A stretch of 64,000 bases of DNA. It comes from Prorocentrum cordatum. Lineage: Eukaryota; Sar; Dinophyceae; Prorocentrales; Prorocentraceae. The stretch spans positions 17,501 to 81,500 of the forward strand of contig CAUYUJ010016687.1 of the NCBI GenBank assembly GCA_963575745.1, written 5' to 3'. Below the pieces are notes generated by a model. The model did not search any database. It had not been told where the DNA came from and was given only the letters and a program-made list of their open reading frames with translations. Every line of letters begins with the position of its first letter. Position 1 is the first letter of the stretch. Below, piece by piece: positions 30,530-41,486 of this stretch. Position numbers and translations under genes: made by a program.

Positions 30530-31220
30530 ATCAATTAGAGATATGTTGAGGTAGGCCAGAAGCGCAACGCAGAACAATACAGTGTGGGAGTAGGGACGGA
30601 GTCTGTAGGGTAGCAATAACAAGGATGTATTATAGTAGGTCGAGTTCGCCACGCCAAACGAGTAAGATGACCCCGCCTATTGCCACATTCCCTACGAGGT
30701 GCAACGGAGACTATAAAAGAGGGTAGGTTAGTTCGTTCAATGTCAAGTAGGACAGAGGGCAGATGGTATACTACCTGACCCGGCCTTGCCATGCCCCCAA
30801 TTTTACTCTATTATACCCTACCCGACTCTGGTCTATCATATTCTGTTATGGTCCTAATTTAATTTCTTCTGCTCTACTCTACTCGATTCCGCTGTACCCT
30901 ACTCATCTCTACCGTCCGACTCCTACTACATAACTTGTTATAGTAAAGCAATACAGGAACAATACAACAGTGCATGAACGTAGAAGAGAATCGGAGTAGG
31001 AGTATGTGTTTGTCTAGAAAGGATCAGGGCTGAATCGAATGGAGTAGAGCAGAATCGAACATAATATTGTATACGGCAGGTAGTATAGAAAGAGGCAGAA
31101 TCGAGTAGAGTCAAATATGAAGTATAGTCCACCCCGACACAATCTGGTCTACTCCATTCCGTCCTCACCCCAGTGCAGTCTGGTCTACTCCATTTCGTCC
31201 TTATTACCCCAGTCTCCAAT
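30530..31220. repeat. degenerate CTACTC/GAGTAG pentamer-like repeats in alternating orientation
   Basis: GTAGG/GGAGTAG-rich sequence at 30540-30660 is followed by CTACTCTACTCGATTCCGC-type sequence at 30790-30935, then GAGTAGAGCAGAATCGA-type sequence at 30985-31120, and again GGTCTACTCCATTCCGTCC at 31140-31205 (two ~42-bp copies). The sense flips three times, so neighbouring blocks can pair as imperfect inverted repeats. Confidence 0.6.
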
Positions 31221-31381
31221 CCACTTCATTTCAATCTTCTGAATGTTCGGAATATGCGCTTGCTGATCTCCGAAACACTTTGTGAACATGTTGCCAACTC
31301 TGCTGCCGAATCTGTTGTTCGGTTACCCTCGCCGGTGTTGGGCCGCATTGAACTCTATCCGGCGATATTTGTTTTGTTTGT

Positions 31382-32013
31382 TCAATATTGATTCACATTG
31401 CTGTTGTTCGACTCGCAATCTGCACACATTCGCGTAGGTGTATCATGACTATATGCTTGTGCGTCTGCTTCGTATCGAACAAGGGTTTGGCAACTTAGTT
31501 CCACGAAACGAGTCAGTAATGCGAAAAACAGCGGATGCCTTTTGAGATGACGGGCATTCTTTCCTGGGAAGGCGTGTTTGCGCAGGCATAAATCGGTTGT
31601 GTCCACGTCCCCCTTACAATACACACGCTGATTAGACCTGACCACAAGCAAAGTGCTGATTGCGTAGTCCTCCATTGTGCGCCATCCATGCTCTATGCGT
31701 ACGGTGTCGTATGCCGTGTGCCGGGCTTTCGGTGCCTAAATTGCCCATCGACGCAATGCGGTATCTGGCAATCGCTAAGATAAGCGCCTAGAGTGAAATC
31801 TCGATGGGTGTCCACGGACCTCAAAGGGATGTGATGTGCCGCGGCGATGGAGGTGCATTTATTTAGTTGATGAAGGCTTCTGCGAGCGACGTTGCCCCCC
31901 CCCCACGCGTCCCAGAACGCTGCGCACCGAAGTCCACTCTGGCGAAAAGCCATTCTTACGTGTGGCAGATTTTTTTCCGACTTCGTGTCTGGTCCCCCAA
32001 TCCACAATAACAA
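31382..32013 (-). CDS. unrecognised coding-like stretch (two frames)
   Basis: Frame 32013-31693 contains HHIPLRSVDTHRDFTLGAYL and SDCQIPHCVDGQF. After a stop, frame 31675-31382 contains MEDYAISTLLVVRSNQRVYC, CLRKHAFPGKNARHLKRHP and a Cys-containing end. The composition is balanced and unlike the repeats around it. It may be a decayed retroelement or host exon, and I cannot assign a family. Confidence 0.25.
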
Positions 32014-32217
32014 AATACCGTCTAGTGGAACACGACCTGGGACCAGTCCAAGGAGACGGAGGTGGAGGAGGGTGGGAGAAGAAGGGTCAATGAGTCAAGG
32101 GAAAGAGGCGGATGAGGGGAAGGGAGGCAAGGGTGATGAGCATAGTGGGGGGAGGCAAAAAGAAACCACCTCGAAACACCACGCTACGGCCTGAGCGGAT
32201 AGATAGTCTTTTCCCGC

Positions 32218-32360
32218 CAATCTCTCTCTCTCTCTCTTCATCCTGACGGCCTTCGCACTCGAAGCAGTGCCGCGGCCATCTCAGAGAGAGCGATAGAGCG
32301 AGAGAGAGAGAGAGAACGAACAAGAGAGAGAGAGAGAGAGATAGAGGGGGACAGGACGGG
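32218..32360. repeat. (CT)n and (GA)n tracts in inverted arrangement
   Basis: A short CTCTCTCTCT run (32221-32237) and a longer GAGAGAGAGA stretch (32282-32345) face each other around a non-repetitive ~45-bp loop. This could form a hairpin. Confidence 0.75.
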
Positions 32361-32559
32361 GGGAGGGACCGGAACCAGGAGGGGGAAGGGGCAAGGATGT
32401 GATGGAGTGGAGATAAGGGGCGTATCCGCCACCTTGCCTGCACCACGTAGGTGGAGTGTCCCAAGGCCCGCGCAGTCCTGCGAGGTAGAGTGTCTGTATT
32501 CACGGAACGCGACATTGCTGGAATTCCTTTGCGTTTCCGAGAGCTTCTGGGGTTGCTCG

Positions 32560-34346
32560 TGCTGACCCCGCTCAGAACGATTCTAAAAACCCCAAGGTTG
32601 CCTGAGCAACACCCAAGAGCGTCCACGAGGGCCCCGAGACGGTCCCAGAACGTGCCAAGACTGCCCTCGATGCCATCTGAACGGCCTAAACGGCCCAATG
32701 AAAAACTGCAAGAGGGCTCCCAGTGATTTCCCGCCGGTTTTTTGAAGCATTTTAGCATTCTCGCCTTTGCGGGCATCCGACGTTCTAAGATGGCCCAAGA
32801 GCCCCCCAATATCGATCCACGAACGCCCAAGAAACCCTCAAGGCCCCGAGACGCCAAGAGGCCCCCAAGACGGCCAAAGATGGCCCCCAGAGAGCCCCAA
32901 GAGGGGGAACCCTCTTCGCCTCCGCCTCAAGATGACCCCGAGATCGCCAGCAATCCCCCGAGGGGGCTCCAAGACGGCCTCCAAGATGTCTCCAAATTGT
33001 CTAACAAGCCTCCCAGGCAGCCCAAGATGGCCTCAAGATGATGGGAGACGGCCCAGGAGGCCCCCAAGAGGCCTCCAAGACGGCCCAAGAAGCCTCCAAG
33101 AAGTCCTCCAGGAAGGCCCGAAGATGCCTCAATTATTGATTTTCCTTGGGTTTTGAAGGATTTTGGCACTTGCTTCTTTTCGGCCTTCGGCTGGCCCAAG
33201 ACGGCCTGGGAGCCCTCCGAGATCGCCTCAGATGGCGTCTGCGGCTTCTAAGATGGCCCCATGACGGCCCGGTAGGCTCCCAAAACGGCCCCAAGAGGGG
33301 CCCCAAGAGGCCTCCAAGACGCCCCAAATGTCCTCAGAGACTGCCAAGATGGCCTCCAAGTTCGCCAGAAATGGTCTAAGATGGCCTGTAAGATGGCCCA
33401 AGAGGGTTTAAGACGCCTCCAAGTTCGCCTAAGAAGCATTTAAGATGGCCCAAGACGGCACCAGAGGCCCCCAAGAGGCCTCCAAGGCGGCCCAAGCGGC
33501 CTCCGAGAGGTCCTCTAGGAGAGCCCGAAGAGGCCAACATCATTGATTACTCATTTGGTTTTTGATGGAGTTTGCCCTTTGCTTCTTTTCGGCCTTCCGA
33601 CGGCCCAAGAGGCCCCCAAGATCGCCCTAAGATGGCCCCACAGGCCTCCAGGGTTATGACGTCGCAAGAAGCCTCCAAGGCGGCCCCAAGAGGGCCAGAC
33701 GGCCTAAGAGGCCCCAAAATGGCCCCAACGGCCTCCAAGATGACCCCGTGACGTCCCAAGATGGCCTCCAAGACGGCCCTGGAGCGCCCTGAGAAGGCCA
33801 AAAGATGGCCCAGAGAGGTACCCAAGACTGTACCAGGAACGCCTGACGTATCAGGAACGCCCAACGATGGCCAAAGGGGCCATCAAGGAGCTCCCCAATG
33901 CCCCCAGTAGGCCCGAGGCGGCCTCCACGAGGCCTCCAAGAGACCACCATGAAGCTCCCAGGAGACCCAAAAAGTGCCCCAATAGGCTCCCAAGAAGCCT
34001 CCTCCTCCGTGGTCCTCCCTCTCCTCTTATTATTGCTCTTGTTCTTCTTCTTCTGTCTCCCCCACGTGTTCCCCGAAGTGTTTCCACAGCGGCTGGGGGA
34101 ACAGATAGTCCGATGTATTGGCCGAGCCATGGCCACAACGTGCGGCCACATGAGCGCTGCAGAAAAGATGGGGGGCGGCGGTGATTCCCCGTGGGCGTCT
34201 TCGATCCGCTGCCCCCTGTTGGCTTGCCACAGGGGTGGATGAGGAGGAGGAGGGAGGAGGAGGAGAAGGAGAAGGAGGAGGAGGAGGAGGGGGAGGAGGA
34301 GGAGGAGGAGGAGGAGGAGGAGGAGGAGGAGGAGGGAGGAGGAGGG

Positions 34347-34410
<64 letters not shown>

Positions 34411-34411
34411 A

Positions 34412-34484
<73 letters not shown>

Positions 34485-36620
34485 GGATGAGGATGAGGAT
34501 GAGGAGGAGGAGGAGGAGGCGTGCTAGATATCCTGAAGGGTTGGCGTTGTCCACAAGAACTCCTCCTGGGGCTTCGGCCCAGCGCTCCGGTCACCCGGAA
34601 GGCCGCGCCGCTGCGCAACCCACGTCTCCCAGGCGGCCTAGGTGGCCTCCAAGACGGTCAAGATGGCCTCCAAGCTCGCCCGGGGTGGTCGAAGGCGGCC
34701 GCCAAGAGGGTCCAAGAGTGTCCAAAATGACTCCAGGATTTAGCATTTATGTTTTTTCTGCCTTCCGACTGCCCGAGACGGCCCAAGAGGCCCCAAAGAT
34801 CGCCCAAGAGGCCCCCAAGTTGGCCCCAGAACGGCAGAAGAGGCCCCCAAGACGGCCCCAAGCGGGCCCCAAGACGGCCCAAGAGGCCTCCAAGACGCCC
34901 AAGATGGCCTCCAAGACGGCCTGGAGCACCCCAAGAGGGCCAAGCGGGCCCCAAGTCGGCCCAGAGAGGCCCTTCCGACAGCGTCAGACGGACCAGGAAT
35001 GCCCGAAGACGACCAAAGATGTCCCCGAGAAGCCCACAAAGGCCCCCAAGAGGCCCAAGAGGCCCCCAAGAGGCCCCCAAGAGGCTTCTAGGAAGCTCCC
35101 AGGATGCCCCAAGAGTGCCCCCAGAGGCTCCCAAGATGCCCTCTCCTCCTCCTCCTCCGCCTCCTCCTCCTCCTCCTGATCTTCCCCGCCATCCTCTCCC
35201 AAGTGGTCCCCGAAGGGTTTCCAAAACGGCTGGGGGAGCACATGGTCCGACAGACAGCTTGGCAGAGCTCTTGCCACAACGCTCGGCCACATGGGCGATT
35301 CAAAAAGGCATGGGCGGCGGTGATTCGCCGTATGCGTCTTCGGTCCGCCGCTTCCTGAATTTCAGGAGGTTTTCTGGTTCTTTTGGAACCTGCCCCTGGG
35401 GCTTCGGCGCAGCGCGCTGGCTTCCCCTGCCGTCGGCTTTGTCGCTTAGATGGCCTACAGACGGCCTCCAACACGGCCAAAATGCCTCTAAGAAAATCAA
35501 AATAACCCTAAACATGCCAAATATAGCCCCAAGATGGCCTCCCAGACGGTTCCAAGATGCCTCCAAGACCGCTAAGATGGTCCAATAGATCCCAATATGC
35601 CTCAACGAGGTCCTCCAGTAAGCCCCGTAGAGGCCAACATCACTGATTTCCCTTAGGTTTCTTGTAAACCAGATGTTGGCATTCTCTTCTTTTCGACCTT
35701 CCGACGGCCCGAGACGGCCCAAGAGACCCCCAAGATCGTCCCAAGATCGCCAAAGAGGCCTCCAAGGCAGCCCGCCCCAAGCGCTCAAGAGGCCCCCAGA
35801 CCGCCCCAAAGGGCCCCAAGAGGCATTCAAGACGCCCAAGATGGCCTCCAAGACGATTCTGAAGCGCCCCAGGACGGCCAAGAGAAGCTCCCAAGACGGC
35901 TTCCGACAGCGTCAGATGGGCCAGGAATGCCATAAGACAGCCAAAGGGCCCCAAGAGGCCCAAGGAGGTCCCCAAGAGGCTTCCAGGAGGCTCCCAGGAA
36001 GCTCTCAGGAGGCCCCAAGAATGATCCAAGAGACTCCCACGAGGTCTCCTCTTCCTGCTCCTCCTGCTCCTTCCGCTTCTGCTTTTCCTCCCTCTCATCC
36101 TCCTCTTCCTCCCCCACGTGTTCCCCGAAAGGCTTCCACAACGGCTAGGTGAACGCATGGTCCAGAAGCGTGGCCAAATTTAGTCGAAACGTTTGGCCGT
36201 ATTGGCGAATCCTCAAAAGCAGGGGGCGGCGGTGATTCGCCGTAGGCGTCTTCGATCCGCCGCCCCGTGTGGTTTGCCACAAGATGCCTGCCGTGCAAAA
36301 CTTCTGGTGTTTTTTTGTTCGTCTTTCTCTAAAGAGCTCCCCCTGGAGCTTCGGCCAACCCTGCCGGCCACCCAGAAACCTCCTCAACTTCCCCATAGTG
36401 CAAGATTGACTCCAAGACGGCCAAGATGGCCTCCAAGACGGCCAACATGTCCCTAAGAGAGCCCAAGCTGGCCTCAGGATGCATCCAAGACGGCCTGAGA
36501 TGCACCCAAGACAGCCCAAGATGGCTTCAAGATGGCCCAAGACGGCCGAGGTCACAAAGAGGCCTCCAAGACGGCCTAAGAGGCGTCTCCCCAGCTCCCA
36601 GGAGGGCCCAAGACTGACCC
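32560..36620. repeat. CCAAGAGGCC/CCAAGATGGCC satellite with higher-order structure
   Basis: Short 10-12 bp units (CCCCAAGAGGC, CTCCAAGACGG, CCAAGATGGCC) fill most of 4 kb. They are punctuated by an AT-richer spacer of the type GATTTYCCTTRGGTTTT, then TTCTTTTCGGCCTTCCGACG (about 32727, 33130, 33544, 34737, 35643), and by the GGCGGCGGTGATTC module listed separately. The order array, module, GGGGCTTCGGC, array, spacer repeats, giving a higher-order repeat. Frames such as PKRPPRRPKMAPR are unit translations. Confidence 0.85.
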
Positions 36621-36815
36621 AATAAGCTAAAAAGAGGTCTCCTCATCCTTCTCCTCATCCTCCTTGTTGTTCCTCTCTTCCAAAAATGCTTCCACAACAG
36701 CTGGGGGGGAACGAATGGTAGAATAGAGTTGCCAAACTTTGCCCAGACGTTTGGCCACGTAGGCATGTCCTAAAACGCCAGGGGCGGCGGTGATTCGCCG
36801 TAGGCTTCTTCGATG
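34060..36815. repeat. GGCGGCGGTGATTC module, four copies
   Basis: A ~170-190 bp module begins with CCCCACGTGTTCCCCGAA and TTTCCACAACGGCTGGGGGA, passes through TTGGCC and GCCACAT, and ends with GGGCGGCGGTGATTCGCCGT and CGTCTTCGATCCGCCGCC. The GGCGGCGGTGATTC word lies at about 34173, 35312, 36225 and 36783, so spacing shrinks from about 1.14 to 0.91 to 0.56 kb. The fourth copy ends at about 36815 and lacks the final CCGCCGCC part. Copies are followed by a GGGGCTTCGGC segment (34568, 35398 and 36348). Confidence 0.8.
34230..34520. repeat. (GGA)n followed by (GAT)n
   Basis: About 115 bp of GGA repeats pass directly into about 145 bp of nearly pure GAT/ATG (34350-34495), then GAGGAT and GGA again. 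The run is inserted inside one higher-order repeat, between the GGTGATTC module and the GGGGCTTCGGC segment. No such run sits at this position in the other copies. Confidence 0.9.
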
Positions 36816-36859
36816 CATACTACATATGTGTATACATACATGTCCGAGGGGAGAGGGAC

Positions 36860-36876
36860 AAGGCAGAGAGATAGAA

Positions 36877-36910
<34 letters not shown>

Positions 36911-36930
36911 CGAGAGGATGGAAACATAGG

Positions 36931-36982
<52 letters not shown>

Positions 36983-37180
36983 AAGAAAGAGAGAGATAGA
37001 GAGATAGACACACACACAAAGATAATGAGTGGCGAGGGGCGGGAAGTAACAAGCGTCGAAAGGACGGACCAGGACAACTAGCAAGAAGGGAGAGACAACG
37101 GTGAGGCGGAGGAGGAGGAGGAGGAGGGATGAGGGAGGAGGAGGAGGAGGAAGAGGAGGAGGAGGCGGAGCAGGGAGTAC
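36860..37180. repeat. (GA)n and (GGA)n tracts
   Basis: GA repeats at 36870-36905 and 36940-36985 surround a TATATATATA run at 36932-36942. GGA repeats lie at 37105-37170. Confidence 0.85.
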
Positions 37181-37279
37181 GAGGAGTCACGTTCTCTGTC
37201 GCCCCCTGGTCCTCCCCTCGATCCCTCCATTCCGAAACTCTCCTCGTCTCTCCTCCTCCTCCTCCGAGAGTTGCGCCCA

Positions 37280-38930
37280 ACTGTGAAATAAACTACGTAG
37301 TGTATTCACGAAATGTGTTCGCGTAGTGTACTTGCGTAGTGTATTCGCATGAAATATTTACGAAGTATATTTACGTAGTGCATTTCCGTAATGCATTTGC
37401 GCAGTGTATTTGCGTACTGTATTCACGTATCGTAATTGACGTAATGCGTTCGCGTAGTCCTGGGGACGCTGCCACACACCTCGATCGGGCGATGGGCAAT
37501 GGCAATGCTGGAGACGTCCGTGGTGACGCTACTGTGCCGGGGGCTGCGTCGTGCTCCCCTGCGCTGTGCCGCGCCGCACTGGGACGTGACAGGGAACTCG
37601 CCACGTTGTGCATTTGCGTAGTGTAGTTGCGTGGCGTATTTACGTATACGTACGTCGTGTTTTTGCGTAGTGTATTCGAGTAGTGTTTTTTTGTACGTCA
37701 GGTATTTGCGTAATGCGTTTGCGCAACGTGTTCACGTAGTGTATTTACGTATCGTATATGCGTGGTGTATTTGCGTCATGCGTTTCCGTAGTGTAGTTGC
37801 GTGTATTTGCGTAGTGCATTTGCTAGTGTATTTAGGTCGTGTATTTGCGTAGTGTATTTGCTTAGTGGATTCGCGTATCGTAGTTTACGTAGCGCGTTTG
37901 CGTAGTGCTATCGCGTAGTGTGTTGGGCCAGTGTGTTGTGTCGGTGTAGTGTGTTGGCGTGGAGCTCCTGCGTGGTGTATTTGCGTAGTTTTTCTGTGTA
38001 TGGTATCAGCGTCGTCGTTTGGCGCGCAGCGCTTGCGCGAGACATTTGCGTAGTGCATTTCGCAGTAAGCCTTGCGCCGCGTGGAGTGAGCTTTCCGCCC
38101 GCGTGATGTTGTCGCGTAGTGTTTGGTCGACCCGCAAACTCTGGAAGGGATTCGGAACTGCGAGGCCCGGGGGCGCTGCCTAACACCTCAATCGAACGAT
38201 GGGCAATGGCAATGCTGGAGACGTCCGTGGTGACGCTACTGTGCCGGGGGCTGCGTCGTGCTCCCCTGCGCTGTGCCGCGCCGCACTGGGACGTGACAAG
38301 GAACGCGCCACGTAGTGTATACGCGTAGTGTAGTTCCGTAGTGTATTTGCGTAGCGTATGTACATCGCGTTGTTCGTTGTGTATTTGCGTAGTGTGTTTA
38401 CGTAGTGCATCGACGTCGTGTATTTATGCGTCGTGTGTTTGCGCAGTGCATATACGTAGTGTATTGTCGGTATTGTATTCGCGTAGTGTATTTACGTAGT
38501 GTATGTGCGTCGCATTGTAGTTACGTAGTGTATTTACGTAGTGTGTTTACGTAGTGTATGTGCGTAGGGTATCTGCGAAGTGCATTTGCGTAGACTGTCT
38601 ACGTAGTGTTTTCACGTAGTGGATTCACGTCCTGTGTTTACGTAGTGTATTTACGTAGTGTATATATGCCATATATGTTCGTAGCATATTTGCGTAGTGT
38701 ATTCGCGTCATGTGTGTGCGTATCGTAGTTTACGGCATCCGTTTGCGTAGTGCTTTCGCGTAGTGTGTTGGGCCAGTGTGTTGTGTTGGTGCAGTGTGTT
38801 GGCGTGGAGCTCCTGCGTGTTGGTGTAGTGGGCTGTGTTGGTGTGTTGGCGCCTAACTGTGAACAAATCTACGTTGTGTACTTACATAGTGTATTTGCGT
38901 AGTGTATTTACGTGATGTCTATTTCACGTT
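37280..38930. repeat. 13-bp minisatellite (CGTAGTGTATTTR) with embedded blocks
   Basis: Exact 13-bp phasing is visible at 38524-38655 (CGTAGTGTATTTA, CGTAGTGTGTTTA, CGTAGTGTATGTG and so on) and more loosely over 1.6 kb. Two longer non-13-bp blocks are each duplicated inside the array: a ~145-bp block (37460-37605 and 38168-38313, about 95 percent identical by eye) and a ~70-bp TGTGTTGGGCCAGTGTGTTG block (37918 and 38763). The unit carries the palindrome-like TACGTA at many junctions. Confidence 0.9.
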
Positions 38931-38959
38931 GAAGCGTTGTAAATACACAATTAAGCTTT

Positions 38960-39420
38960 GCATTCCACGATTAAGCATCACCGTCCCTCCTTCCCACCTC
39001 CCTCATCCTGCACCTCCACTCCCGTTCGTCGTCGTCCTCCTCCTCCTCATCCTCCTCCCCCCTTTTCCTCCTCTGCGTTTCCCTCCCCTCGGGCCCCTCC
39101 CACCTCCTCCAGGGAAGGGCACGCAGCAGGAGTGAGCAACGACGCCCGAGACGACGCATCACTCGGTGGGCCGCTCGTACTGGGAGAGCTGCCTGCCCGC
39201 GTTGAAGTAGTACGCCCGCGGGCCCCCGCCCCCGCGAAGGGGCCGAAGATGATCAGCAACGGCATGGGGGGGGGGGCGGAGGAGGCGGAGGAAGGAGGAG
39301 GAGGAGGAGGAGGAGGAGGAGGAGGAGGAGGAGAAGGAGAAGGATGATAACGATGAGGATGAGGTCGGCGGAGGATGATGAGGAAGGAAGAGGACGAGGG
39401 AACTGAGGAGTCAAAATGGA
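38960..39420. repeat. CCTCCT and GGAGGA tracts around a short GC-rich core
   Basis: Pyrimidine-rich plus strand (38985-39110) gives way to a ~140-bp GC-rich core and then to GGA repeats (39270-39345) and GAGGATGAGG sequence. The two tracts are complementary and could pair across the core. Confidence 0.7.
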
Positions 39421-40205
39421 AAGGATGTGTGCTCCCAGGTTGCGCCGCAGTGCTTGCACATCGATAGCATTCTCACCAGCGCCGCAGCGAGACAGCCATA
39501 GCGGTCAGCGTTTCGTTCTAAGTATGAATTCGAACATGGATTCGACATGTTTCTACTGACGCTGACGGCAAATAAGAGAAAAGTTGGAGGAGCGTTTTTT
39601 TGTTTGGGGGGGGGGGTAGGCAGAGCAGAACAACGACACGGATGTGGACCAGAGGCGGGAGGATTATATATGATATGACGCGGACGGAGGGGGGGGGGGC
39701 GGGCGGGCAAGAAGGGGGGAGGATGTGGAGGGAGAGGAAAAGGAACGTGAAGTGGTGGTCGGTCGAGGGCGAAACAATGGATGGGTCTTTTTTCCTCATC
39801 ATTATACGTTCTGCGCTCTTCTGAGAAGGGGCATGTGGCATGCGGGAGGGGTGGATCGATGGGTGCGATGGGGAGGGAACGAAGAGAAGCAGGAGTTCCC
39901 CCCCCACCAGATAGCAATCGCTTCGTTTCGGAGCAAGAGGGCGACGGCGGAATGAGGGAGAAGAGAAGCGAAGGCTGGGGGGGGGGGCAAAGCGGCGGCC
40001 CCGAACGCTCTGAGACGACAGCGCGAGGGGCAGAGGGCGACGGAAGGGAAGGCGACAGAAGGACGGGACAGGACACAAAGAGGCAGCCGACCAGAGAAGC
40101 TTCCCACCTCGGCCAGCGGGGCCTCACCGCCTCCCGCCGGCACCAGCGGCGCACCAGCGATGGAGCGCTGGGCCGAGGCGCCGCCGAAGCGGGGGGGTTT
40201 GTGGC
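39420..40205. other. G-rich mixed sequence without a recognised gene
   Basis: Contains several G runs (39606-39616, 39687-39698, 39978-39988) and one A/T-rich patch near 39660. Open frames on both strands reflect composition. The minus-strand frame 40208-39411 is Pro/Ser-rich and lacks a domain. Confidence 0.4.
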
Positions 40206-40214
40206 CAACCCCGG

Positions 40215-40355
40215 CCTCCTCTTGCTCCTCCTCCTCCTCCTCCTCGTCCTCCTCCTCCTCCTCCATCCCTCCTCTTCTCTCGTCTCCTTCTCGTCCTCCT
40301 CTTCCCTCTCCTCCTCCTTCTCCTCATCCTCCTCCTCTTCCTCCTCCTCCTCACC
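40215..40355. repeat. (CTC)n tract
   Basis: Nearly pure CTC/CCT with short TCGTCT interruptions on the plus strand. Confidence 0.85.
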
Positions 40356-40468
40356 TATGCCACTACCGGAAAGGCAGAGGACCCGGTCTATGAGGGCGGC
40401 GCAGCCCCGAACACGATCGCCTTGTCAGTGTGCTCACACTCCCCGTCTCAACGGGCGCTCCTCGCAGC

Positions 40469-40684
40469 CTATCCCCCTGAGTTGTGCTGGAACGCGGACA
40501 GCTTCGAACACTCGCGAACGTCAAACAAATTACCACCATATGCATTTTCCTCAACAGATAGACTGATGTGCATCTTCTTCTCCTCCGGCAGCACCCCGAT
40601 GGTACAGCCAACCTTCCTAATGGAGCCTCTCTCCAGGATGCACCCATATCGGCAGATGCACAGCTCCAGCTCCCAGCCAGACTT
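40469..40684 (-). CDS. candidate last exon of an unrecognised gene
   Basis: Reading the minus strand to the stop at 40471-40469 gives about 70 residues of ordinary protein-like sequence, including ELELCICRYGCILERGSIRK, VGCTIGVLPEEKKMHISLSV and NLFDVRECSKLSAF. An in-frame TAA (40687-40685) lies just upstream. The frame is open again above it (SVVREIGCHECGSEEEPSID). The block may start after an intron ending AAAG near 40681 or belong to a pseudogene. Same strand and close to the two blocks above it. Confidence 0.4.
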   Translation of the reverse strand, partial: KSGWELELCICRYGCILERGSIRKVGCTIGVLPEEKKMHISLSVEENAYGGNLFDVRECSKLSAFQHNSGG

Positions 40685-40888
40685 TTAGCAAGCATCGTCT
40701 ATACTCGGCTCCTCCTCAGAGCCACACTCATGACAACCAATCTCTCGGACCACACTGCAGCCAGTACGCCATCTGCAGAGCAGGACGCCTGTGAGCAGGA
40801 CTCATAACAAGACATGTCCACTACTCTTCAGCCACATGGAGTCGAAGGCAAACAGCCTAGATCAGGTGCGCGGTATTGGAGGACACGC

Positions 40889-41440
40889 TCAAGGGAACAA
40901 CGTCACATACTTTGCCCTATGCTTTGAGATACTTGTCCACGAATAAACCAGCACGAATTCCCCATCGAGACCACTACTGGAAGTATCAACTTTGGCACAG
41001 AAGCCTACCACCTTGTCCAAGTCCCAGCCCTGCTCACGAAACAAATCGGCAACGGTCGGATGAGGGTCAGGCCCCACACGACGAGGATCATCAAACTCCA
41101 AGAGAGGCTCATCAAGCGGCATACGGCGAACACCATGTTCCGCAGGGATGTCAACACCAATCTCTTGCAAACAAGCTTCAACGGCATCGTGTTCACCAGT
41201 CTGCAAGACACGGGGCTTCTTCGTCGAGGGGGAAGGGCGGCACCCCGGGAAGAACCACAACATGTGCTGCGAGATCCCCGCTCTCAGCTCCAGGATCCGC
41301 GAGTCTCTGAGCAGCACACTCGCCAGGAGCAGCACTATCAGATCGGCGATGGCCAGTTGCCGACAAGTTGCCGACGCTGTGCATTGCGAGGTGGGGGCAA
41401 AGTAGAGGCCGACCACGGGTCTCCTCCAAGTCCATGCCAT
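40889..41440 (-). CDS. candidate internal exon: protein with one membrane segment
   Basis: A 183-residue frame with varied composition. The start codon is arbitrary. Residues about 27-46 (RQLAIADLIVLLLASVLLRD) form a likely transmembrane segment, followed by AGISQHMLWFFPGCRPSPST, then an acidic soluble part with EACLQEIGVDIPAEHGVRRM and LFREQGWDLDKVVGFCAKVD. I do not recognise the family. It lies 3' of a signal-peptide-like block and 5' of another coding-like block on the same strand, so together they may form one gene. Confidence 0.4.
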   Translation of the reverse strand: MAWTWRRPVVGLYFAPTSQCTASATCRQLAIADLIVLLLASVLLRDSRILELRAGISQHMLWFFPGCRPSPSTKKPRVLQTGEHDAVEACLQEIGVDIPAEHGVRRMPLDEPLLEFDDPRRVGPDPHPTVADLFREQGWDLDKVVGFCAKVDTSSSGLDGEFVLVYSWTSISKHRAKYVTLFP

Positions 41441-41486
41441 GGATCACATCCGTCGTGATCGGGGGACCATCACGAGGACGTCGTCG

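Noticed and set aside
34180-34560. Poly-Met, poly-Asp or poly-His proteins from GAT/CAT runs
   Set aside because: Pure triplet repeats. Every frame and strand gives a homopolymer of equal length.
32745-36160. Basic Pro/Arg/Lys-rich proteins (PKRPPRRPKMAPR-like)
   Set aside because: These are direct translations of the CCAAGAGGCC satellite in every frame, with no non-repeat portion.
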